A DNA stretch of 27,270 nt from assembly GCA_036279015.1 (NCBI GenBank), contig DASUJY010000041.1, positions 1-27,270 of the forward strand, read 5' to 3'. Made by a program: the position numbers and the translations under genes. How positions within the stretch are numbered: position 1 is the first letter of the stretch; every line of letters starts with the position of its first letter. Positions 22,531 to 27,270 of this stretch are shown piece after piece. The notes beneath the pieces are model-generated. The model searched no databases and was not told the origin of the DNA. It worked only from the letters and a program-made list of their open reading frames with translations. Source of the DNA: DATEOR01 sp036279015 (GTDB lineage: Bacteria; Actinomycetota; Thermoleophilia; Gaiellales; Gaiellaceae).

Positions 22531-22746
22531 ACGCCCGTCATCTCAACGGAGGCAGACCGCAGGTCTGGTCGCGCGAAACCCGGAACCCCGGAGCCGAACG
22601 GGGAGCGGCGCTCTCACCCTGGGAGGAGATCCCCCGTCTCATCTCCCGTCGGGATGGCCGCTCCCCTCGGTTCCGACGTTCTCCCCATGCTTGGTAGACG
22701 TTCAAACACCCCACCTGATCGAGCAAATCGTCCGAGGTTGACCCGT
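22531..22746. other. Non-coding stretch with three consecutive hairpins
   Basis: No plausible gene. Three perfect stems follow one another: CAGACC/GGTCTG (22553-22567), CCCCG/CGGGG (22586-22603) and GGAGAT/ATCTCC (22625-22646). They could be a compound terminator after the preceding gene or a small structured RNA. No riboswitch family is recognised and no T tract follows. Confidence 0.4.
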
Positions 22747-22828
22747 GCTCGACTACCGGTCGAGCACGTGCTTCCCACGCACGGCGGCCCTCACGAACGA
22801 GCCGCGCTCGAATCGGCGCTCGCGTGAC
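22747..22828 (+). pseudogene. 3' remnant of a second MBL-fold gene
   Basis: The stretch matches the last part of the intact MBL gene (from about 21754). In one frame it reads LPVEHVLPTHGGPHERAALE, then a few residues to a TGA, nearly identical to the intact LPVEHVLATHGGPHERAALE. A one-base deletion near its left edge breaks the match just upstream, and nothing homologous lies further left. It is therefore the truncated end of a duplicated gene. Confidence 0.75.
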
Positions 22829-22839
22829 GGGCCCACGGG

Positions 22840-22845
22840 TAGGCT
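22840..22845 (+). promoter_or_regulatory. Putative leaderless -10 box of the bcp gene
   Basis: TAGGCT ends 6 bases before GTG 22852, with no Shine-Dalgarno. Same hexamer as before uvrC, the SRPBCC gene and the small membrane-protein pair. Confidence 0.45.
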
Positions 22846-22851
22846 CGTCAC

Positions 22852-23310
22852 GTGGTCCGCGAGGGAGACCCCGCTCCCGACTTCACGCTCCGCTCGGACA
22901 CGGGTGACGAGGTGAAGCTTTCGTCGCTGCACGGCAGCCCGGTCGTCCTCTACTTCTATCCGAAGGACGACACTCCCGGCTGTACAGCCGAGGCCTGCAG
23001 CTTCCGAGACGAGTACTCGAGCTTCCGGGAGCGCGGCGCGGTCGTGCTCGGCGTCAGCCCCGACGACGAGGCCTCACACGGCCGCTTCAGGGAGAAGTAC
23101 TCGCTTCCCTTCACGCTCCTCGCCGACCCCGAGCACCGCATTGCCGAGGACTATGGGGTCTGGGTCGAGAAGACCATGTACGGGAAGAAGCGCATGGGGA
23201 TCAAGCGCTCGACCTTCGTGATCGACGCGGACGGCAACGTTGCGCGCGCTCTCTACGGCGTGAAGCCCGAGGGCCACGCCGGGCAGGTGCTCGAGGCGCT
23301 CGGTAGCTAG
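22852..23310 (+). CDS. bcp: Thioredoxin-dependent thiol peroxidase (BCP/PrxQ peroxiredoxin)
   Basis: Reduces hydrogen peroxide and organic peroxides with thioredoxin as donor. 152 residues. PAPDFTL opens the fold; the peroxidatic Cys44 is in YPKDDTPGCTAEAC, with the resolving Cys49 five residues on, as in atypical 2-Cys PrxQ enzymes. The later FTLLADPEHRIAEDYGVW and RSTFVIDADG are typical. The start GTG follows a leaderless-type -10. The stop overlaps the convergent membrane gene by four bases. Confidence 0.95.
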   Translation: MVREGDPAPDFTLRSDTGDEVKLSSLHGSPVVLYFYPKDDTPGCTAEACSFRDEYSSFRERGAVVLGVSPDDEASHGRFREKYSLPFTLLADPEHRIAEDYGVWVEKTMYGKKRMGIKRSTFVIDADGNVARALYGVKPEGHAGQVLEALGS

Positions 23311-24275
23311 GCCAGTGCGCGCACGGGGCGGAACCGCCGGGCGGTTCCCCAGAGCGCTGCGGCGACGACCACGACCGCGGCAACCGCGATCAGGATCGCC
23401 TGTGCCGCGACGGCGAACGCGATCGCCTGCGAGGCGCTGATGCCGCTCGCGACGAGGATCGCCGCGCCGGCACCCGCCTGGGTCGCCGCTCCGGCGGGCG
23501 CGATCGGAAGCGCCGAGGACGCCGCGGCCGCAACGAGGAAGGCGAGCGCGAGCGTGAACGAGAGGCTGACGCCGAGGGCGGCGAGCAGGAAGAAGAGCCC
23601 GACGGCGCGCGCAACCCAGGACGCGAGGACGAACACCCAGGCCTTCCACGCTTCCCGCGGACAGGTCGTCCTCTCGGCGAGCCAGCGGGCGACACGGAAG
23701 CGGATGAACCGTCCGCTCGCGACGAGGCGCGGGAGCAGGACGATGAGGACAGCCGCCGCGATTCCCGCGGCCGCGACGACGCCCATGCCGGCCCGCACGC
23801 CGACGGAGCTGTCGGATGTGGCGGCCGCAGAGGACGCGAGTGGCATCAGCGCCGCCGTGTCGACGAGCCCGAGCATGAAGAGGGAGAGGCAGACGGTGCC
23901 GACACCGGAGTCGCCGGCGCCGAAGCGGCGGACGACCGCGACCCGGACGACGTCGTCGAAGCGCCCGGGAAGCGCCGCGCCTCCGACGCAGGCGGCGCCG
24001 CCCGCGGCGGCGAGCGCCATCTTGTGCGGGCGGTTGATCGGGGCGAAGAGCCGCTGCCAGCCGAAGGCCTTGAACGCGTAGGAGAGGAGGAAGAAGCCGC
24101 CGGCGGCGCCCACGAGCTGGAAGTCCGCGTTCGCGAGCGGCCAGCCGGTCTCGGCGAAATGCCGCGCCGCAAGGAGGGCGACGGCGATGCCCAGCAGCGC
24201 CGAGCCCCCGTTGAGCGCGATCTTCCCCTTTTTCGACCGGCAGAGCCCGACGACTGTTCGCATGGCTTCAACCAT
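23307..24275 (-). CDS. Lysylphosphatidylglycerol synthase TM-region family (flippase-like) membrane protein
   Basis: About 322 residues, almost wholly hydrophobic with roughly eight membrane segments. The family pattern is seen in AFKAFGWQRLFAPINRP, then AALPGRFDDVVRVAVVRR (the PGR...E/D-x-x-R region after segment 3), and a late Ala/Gly-rich segment with ALPIAPAGAATQAGAGAA, which corresponds to the family's P-x-P-x-G-x-G-x-x-E block but lacks a clear Glu. Members are the flippase-like domain of MprF and stand-alone lipid carriers; the substrate is unknown. ATG 24275 was chosen over 24347 because the extra residues are not membrane-protein-like; ATG 24263 is also possible. Confidence 0.75.
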   Translation of the reverse strand: MVEAMRTVVGLCRSKKGKIALNGGSALLGIAVALLAARHFAETGWPLANADFQLVGAAGGFFLLSYAFKAFGWQRLFAPINRPHKMALAAAGGAACVGGAALPGRFDDVVRVAVVRRFGAGDSGVGTVCLSLFMLGLVDTAALMPLASSAAATSDSSVGVRAGMGVVAAAGIAAAVLIVLLPRLVASGRFIRFRVARWLAERTTCPREAWKAWVFVLASWVARAVGLFFLLAALGVSLSFTLALAFLVAAAASSALPIAPAGAATQAGAGAAILVASGISASQAIAFAVAAQAILIAVAAVVVVAAALWGTARRFRPVRALA

Positions 24276-24449
24276 CGTCCCGTTTCTGAACGGACTCAAC
24301 CCACAAAAGGGTACGAGTGTGTGACCGAAACGAGTAATGGGCCGCAAGGAGAGAGCCTGAGGCTCGACGCAGGAAGACCGTGGCGCGCGAACCCAGGGTA
24401 GACCATGGAGTCAGACGGCGTCGCCCTCACCGCGGGGCGAGGGCGGCGG
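24276..24449. other. Intergenic stretch with one terminator-like hairpin
   Basis: No gene is supported. CGCCCTC (24422-24428) and GAGGGCG (24439-24445) form a seven-base stem just after the stop of the SnoaL-like gene on the minus strand, so it may terminate that transcript. There is no T tract. No clear promoter for the flippase-like gene was found. Confidence 0.35.
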
Positions 24450-24836
24450 CTACCCCGCCACGATCTTCCAGTACGAGTCCTTGCGGACGATCTTGCCACC
24501 CCGGAACTCGAACAGGTCGCAGCCCCTCACCTCGATCCTCTCGCCCTCCGTGCTGGTCCCCGTCAGGAGCCATTCGGAGCAGCCGCGATCGCCTGCGACC
24601 CAGTGGCGGTCCTCGCCGTAGTGAACGTCCGGGATGCCGGCGAAGCGGCTCCCGAGCCCGGCCCGCACTTGCTCCAGCCCTCCCATCCTGGTGCCCCAAG
24701 GCTGCGGGCCGCGCGGCATCTCGAGGACACAGTCTTCGGTGAAGAAGCTCATGATCGCGTCGAGGTCGTGCGCGTTGAAGGCATCCAGCAGCCGCTCGAG
24801 CGTCTCGACCGTCACCTGTCCGGCTTCCGCTGCCAC
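24450..24836 (-). CDS. SnoaL/NTF2-like fold protein
   Basis: 128 residues from GTG 24836. The opening helix (TVETLERLLDAFNAHDLDAIMSFF) followed by TEDCVLEMP, a central GLEQVRAGLGSRFAGIPD and strands ending in CDLFEFRGGKIVRKDSYWKI is the typical SnoaL-like/ketosteroid-isomerase pattern. Such proteins may be isomerases, cyclases or ligand binders; the substrate is unknown. The start is decided by a strong GGAGGTGA seven bases before the GTG; a longer frame from 24875 would place that Shine-Dalgarno inside the gene. It is the last chromosomal gene before the tRNA-Leu scar. Confidence 0.8.
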   Translation of the reverse strand: MAAEAGQVTVETLERLLDAFNAHDLDAIMSFFTEDCVLEMPRGPQPWGTRMGGLEQVRAGLGSRFAGIPDVHYGEDRHWVAGDRGCSEWLLTGTSTEGERIEVRGCDLFEFRGGKIVRKDSYWKIVAG

Positions 24837-24900
24837 CGACTCACCTCCGTGGTTCGACTGCCCGAGCCGAGCCAAGGCGACAACTCTTTCAGGTCGAAGA

Positions 24901-24931
24901 TGCGGATGAGAGGACTTGAACCTCCACGGGG
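24901..24931 (-). mobile_element. tRNA-Leu 3' fragment, attachment-site scar (attR-type)
   Basis: On the minus strand the 31 bases read CCCCGTGGAGG, TTCAAGT, CCTCT, CATCCGC and A: the end of the variable arm, the T arm and the 3' acceptor strand with discriminator of a tRNA-Leu. No matching 5' half (GCGGATG) follows at the expected distance. Such fragments are left when an integrase inserts an element into the 3' end of a tRNA gene. The orientation implies that the element extends toward higher coordinates, where phage genes are in fact found, and that the intact tRNA-Leu lies at its far end. Confidence 0.75.
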
Positions 24932-25119
24932 TTCGCAGCGAGATGGCGGGTGTTGCCGGGACGTGGCGGGACGTGGCTCACGGCCAGCGATTGCGCCGCG
25001 CCGACCGCATGGGCAAGCCGCGCGGTTCTCAGACGTTTGGGCCACGTTCGGGCCACGCCGCCCGTCGTCCGCGAGCCATGCGAGCCGCGCGTGGAGCCTG
25101 GCCCGCACGTCGCGCTCGC
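24932..25119. other. Att-flanking region with direct and inverted repeats
   Basis: GGGACGTGGC occurs twice in exact tandem (24958-24977). GGGCCACG occurs twice at 25039-25046 and 25050-25057, in inverted orientation to the first pair (core CGTGGC/GCCACG). This is the layout of arm-type integrase binding sites next to a core att site. On the minus strand an open frame (RLHARLAWLADDGRRGPNVA, then QTSEN) crosses the second repeat pair and could be the last piece of a tyrosine integrase; that reading is weak. No intact gene is supported here. Confidence 0.4.
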
Positions 25120-25581
25120 TCAGGCGCGCCGATCAGGGTCCCGATCGAGCGTCCCCGCCGAAGCGATCCATCGACTCGTGAAATTCATGACTGTTGCAAG
25201 TCGATCGAAGTCGTGATCGTAGTGAAGGACGCCGACACCGGCCTCCTGCGCACACGCGGCTATGAGCGCGTCGGGCGGCTTTACCCGGTGAAATCCATCA
25301 CTGACCGATGCGAGCTCGCGCAGCGCAGTGACGGCCGCCCGGCACACGCTGTCGGTCGTCGGGAAGTTGCGGAGAGCGGTCAGCTCTTCTTCGAGCTCTG
25401 CAAACTCCTTCCCGGACCTCGCCGAGTAGAGGAGCTCAATGCTGTTCACCCGGCAGGTGGCTATCTGTCCGTTGCGCAGAGCGCGAGCCCACTCTTCCTG
25501 GAGGGAAGCTTGATCGGCGCGAGCCCACACCGATTTGTCAGCGATGAACACGCCGCCGCCGAAGGCGGGCTCGGCGTTCAC
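25120..25581 (-). CDS. PIN-domain toxin, VapC-like ribonuclease
   Basis: 153 residues with the four acidic positions of PIN nucleases: Asp15 in FIADKSVWA, Glu49 in SIELLYSA, Asp104 in KPPDALIAA and Asp122/Asp124 in LHYDHDFDRL. VapC toxins cut tRNA or rRNA and are held inactive by a partner antitoxin. Start GTG 25581, three bases after the stop of the upstream small gene, the usual antitoxin-toxin spacing. It lies inside the integrated element, where such pairs often stabilise the island. Confidence 0.88.
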   Translation of the reverse strand: MNAEPAFGGGVFIADKSVWARADQASLQEEWARALRNGQIATCRVNSIELLYSARSGKEFAELEEELTALRNFPTTDSVCRAAVTALRELASVSDGFHRVKPPDALIAACAQEAGVGVLHYDHDFDRLATVMNFTSRWIASAGTLDRDPDRRA

Positions 25582-25584
25582 TGA

Positions 25585-25833
25585 TCAGGTCTGATCGACG
25601 CCCCAAGCGTCATCTAGGCCGAGGAGCGCCTCTCGATCGAGCGCGCTGGCCGAGGTGGAGCGCTGTACGAGACGCTCCAAAAGGAGAGCAGGGGCGTTCG
25701 AATCCGCTTGTCTCTTGCGAACGACCTCCTCGAGGACCCGAATTTCAGCGAAGCGCAGGTCACCCGCCCACTCCCTGTCCTTCGTCGCGCGCAGGTCGAA
25801 ATTCATCCGCTTGGTTTCTGTCGCGGTCTGCAT
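25585..25833 (-). CDS. Putative antitoxin partner of the PIN toxin
   Basis: 82 residues from ATG 25833. I do not recognise a named DNA-binding domain: the N-terminal part (MNFDLRATKDREWAGDLRFA) is followed by charged helices (EIRVLEEVVRKRQADSN, ALLLERLVQRSTSA) and an acidic tail. The size, position and three-base spacing to the toxin gene support an antitoxin role; this is inference. The start is decided by AAAGGAG seven bases upstream, preferred over the ATG at 25851. Confidence 0.6.
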   Translation of the reverse strand: MQTATETKRMNFDLRATKDREWAGDLRFAEIRVLEEVVRKRQADSNAPALLLERLVQRSTSASALDREALLGLDDAWGVDQT

Positions 25834-25852
25834 CGGCTCACTCCTTTTCACG

Positions 25853-25880
25853 AGTCTACGCAGGAATTAAAGCTTGTCGA
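25853..25880 (-). promoter_or_regulatory. Promoter of the toxin-antitoxin pair
   Basis: On the minus strand TCGACA (25875-25880), a 16-base spacer and TAGACT (25853-25858) form a promoter, with AAAGGAG and the ATG just downstream. Unlike most host genes in the window it is leadered with a strong Shine-Dalgarno. The -35 lies within the last codons of the upstream gene. Confidence 0.5.
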
Positions 25881-26523
25881 GGTACCGGTTCACTGCCTGC
25901 CTGAGGTAGGTCGAGGCATCGCTGGCACGCTGACTCACAGCGTCAAGCGACTCCAGCTCGCCCGGGAATTGTGCATCCAGGTCGATATACAGCATCTTTT
26001 CGTCGCGCTGGAGGGGTTCGATGGTCAGGGCGTACTGCGTTCCGTCTTGAGCGATCACGTACTTCACGCCCGCCCAAATCGAGCCTCCGCCGACGAGCTC
26101 GCCGAGGTCGTCCTCCGTCTTCCCGAGTAGGCGGTGCAGGACGAAGCCGCGCGCGTCGCTTTCTGGTGCCGGCGCCCAGTACACGAGGCGCGTCGCGAAG
26201 TTGAAGAACTGACTCACGCCCAGATGCCTGGCGATCACCTTGAGGATGTCTTGCGCCTTGCCAGCCGAGGCTTCGGGCGAGAGCTCCACCGTGTCCCTAA
26301 TCTGAATCAGAGGCGGCTGGATGAGGACCATCTCATCCTCCGACGCACCTACGAACTGGGCGCTTGAACCGTCTGGGGCCATTTGGAACTGGCGGTAACG
26401 GTGACTCGGAGCGACCTCAGCCCAGATGTGATTCAGGCGGTCGATGGTTACTTGCGGCCCGCCGGTTACCTGAGGCGGAGGCGTGAACAGCCCCGCTATC
26501 AAGACCTGGGGAATGAGATCCAC
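25867..26523 (-). CDS. Hypothetical protein of the integrated element
   Basis: 218 residues from GTG 26523; no named family recognised with confidence. Distinct blocks: VLIQPPLIQIRDTVELS, ILKVIARHLGVSQFFNF, ESDARGFVLHRLLGK, SIWAGVKYVIAQDG and KMLYIDLDAQFPGELE, followed by a helical tail. It looks like a folded mixed alpha/beta protein with no signal peptide or membrane segment. Base composition is lower in GC than the host genes to the left, in keeping with transfer. A 22-base palindrome lies about 100 bases upstream of its start. Confidence 0.65.
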   Translation of the reverse strand: MDLIPQVLIAGLFTPPPQVTGGPQVTIDRLNHIWAEVAPSHRYRQFQMAPDGSSAQFVGASEDEMVLIQPPLIQIRDTVELSPEASAGKAQDILKVIARHLGVSQFFNFATRLVYWAPAPESDARGFVLHRLLGKTEDDLGELVGGGSIWAGVKYVIAQDGTQYALTIEPLQRDEKMLYIDLDAQFPGELESLDAVSQRASDASTYLRQAVNRYLDKL

Positions 26524-26620
26524 GGGGATCGCATCCTACGCGAACGACGTCCTCGCGCGAGGCCCGCCCACCGGACACCTTCCGAGGTAGGCCACTTCGT
26601 GGTGGTGGCCGAAAGCGGAG

Positions 26621-26642
26621 ATTGCCACGACGTCGTGGCAAT
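26621..26642. promoter_or_regulatory. Perfect 22-base palindrome, operator or terminator
   Basis: The half-site ATTGCCACGAC is followed directly by its exact reverse complement with no loop, between the end of the terminase gene and the start of the hypothetical gene on the minus strand. The absence of a loop favours a protein-binding dyad over a terminator. A second, imperfect pair GGCCAC/GTGGCC flanks it on the left (26590-26610). The rest of 26524-26674 holds no gene. Confidence 0.5.
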
Positions 26643-26674
26643 TCGATGCGCTCGGCTTCTCCCTTCGCTGCCAG

Positions 26675-27268
26675 TTACCCTGCACCGGCCCACTGGAGCG
26701 TGTTCCGGCGCCGTGGCCCGAGCGCTCCGACCTCGGCCCGCCAGACGGCGAGCGCGAGCGCCGGCACGGCGTCGATCGGGCGGTTGCGGTCGAGCTTGCG
26801 GACGCGCCGGATCTCGCCGCGGTCGCCCCGCTCGACCGTCGCGTTCGCGAAGTGGGCAGCGATGACGGGGTCGCCGCGGTGGCGGATGCGCCGCTCCCGT
26901 GTCAGGCGGTCCAGTGTTTGCAGGGCCTCGCGCATCGGTGCCGAGTGCGGCTCGACCGCGATCACCGCCTTGTCGGGCAGGCGCTTGTCGATGATCTCGA
27001 CGGAGCGCTCGAGGTAGCGGGGGTCGTAGGCGGCTTCGCGCACGTCGAGCACCTCGAAGCGTTCGAGCGTGAATTGCTCGACGTCCTCGAAGTCGATCCG
27101 GCCGCCCTCGTGGAAGACATGGTGCGGCGCGTCCTTGCGCACCGAGAAGACGTTCGCGTCGACGTCGATCGTCCCATCAGCACGCCGGGCCGCCCACGCG
27201 ACCACCGTCGTATCGAAGGTGCGTGAGCCGTCGAGGCCGAGCGCCGCGGCCGCGCCCTCCTCGATCCG
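26675..27268 (-). CDS. Phage terminase large subunit, C-terminal part (runs off the window)
   Basis: The visible 197 residues are the nuclease end of a TerL-type packaging motor. LGLDGSRTFDTTVVAW carries the first metal-binding Asp of the RuvC-like nuclease; later come EQFTLERFEVLDVREAAYDP, then KAVIAVEPHSAPMREALQTL and HFANATVERGDRGEIRRVRK with the closing RPIDAVPALALAVWRAEV, in which the Asp is the usual last acidic residue. The ATPase domain lies beyond the right edge. It shows that the element after the tRNA-Leu scar is a prophage or prophage remnant. Confidence 0.85.
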   Translation of the reverse strand, partial: RIEEGAAAALGLDGSRTFDTTVVAWAARRADGTIDVDANVFSVRKDAPHHVFHEGGRIDFEDVEQFTLERFEVLDVREAAYDPRYLERSVEIIDKRLPDKAVIAVEPHSAPMREALQTLDRLTRERRIRHRGDPVIAAHFANATVERGDRGEIRRVRKLDRNRPIDAVPALALAVWRAEVGALGPRRRNTLQWAGAG

Positions 27269-27270
27269 CA

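Noticed and set aside
24958..25057. Short repeats considered as a CRISPR array
   Set aside because: Repeats are only 8-10 bases, in mixed orientation, without regular spacers; att arm sites explain them better.
26383..26865. Plus-strand open frame at the terminase end
   Set aside because: It crosses the palindrome and two minus-strand genes, and its second half is an Arg-rich shadow.

Overview
The window is high-GC bacterial chromosome with tightly packed genes. It fits an actinobacterium. The gene set (HemQ-type heme enzyme, WhiA, uvrC and whiA near gap-pgk-tpi, many genes with -10-like boxes directly before the start codon) and the style of several proteins suggest a deep-branching lineage such as Thermoleophilia. 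That placement is inference; no rRNA or other phylogenetic marker was compared.

Region 1 (1-6.0 kb): the end of an unknown gene, a class I fructose-bisphosphate aldolase, convergent class II fructose-1,6-bisphosphatase (glpX), arginyl-tRNA synthetase with an unusual HIGH-motif region, a DUF3467 protein divergent from argS across 19 bases, an M48 (Ste24-like) membrane protease and a divergent metallophosphoesterase. Region 2 (6.0-12.6 kb): a one-directional minus-strand run, read ogt > whiA > gap > pgk > tpiA > gpmI > ECF-type sigma factor. With the aldolase and FBPase this puts most of the triose-phosphate half of glycolysis/gluconeogenesis in one place; enolase is not in the window.

Region 3 (12.6-21.1 kb): a small unknown protein, a P5C/glutamate-semialdehyde dehydrogenase, an MFS transporter directly downstream of uvrC and lacking a standard start codon, uvrC, an SRPBCC protein, a diadenylate-cyclase (DAC) domain protein, HemQ, a broken alpha/beta hydrolase and two small membrane proteins. 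Region 4 (21.1-24.9 kb): an MBL-fold protein, a short stretch with a Cys-containing small protein and three hairpins, a truncated second copy of the MBL gene's 3' end, a Bcp peroxiredoxin, a flippase-like (LPG synthase TM family) membrane protein and a SnoaL/NTF2-like protein.

Region 5 (24.9 kb-end) is an integrated element. It begins at a 31-base tRNA-Leu 3' fragment (an attR-type scar), followed by direct and inverted CGTGGC/GCCACG repeats, a PIN-toxin pair, a hypothetical protein and the C-terminal part of a phage large terminase that runs off the window.

The strongest general signal is regulatory. At many independent genes a TAnnnT box (often TACGAT or TAGGCT) ends 6-9 bases before the start codon, which suggests widespread leaderless transcription. 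I did not find a convincing new multi-gene system. The most notable items are the argS HIGH-motif replacement, the shared bidirectional -10, the leaderless pattern, the MBL gene remnant and the tRNA-Leu integration scar.
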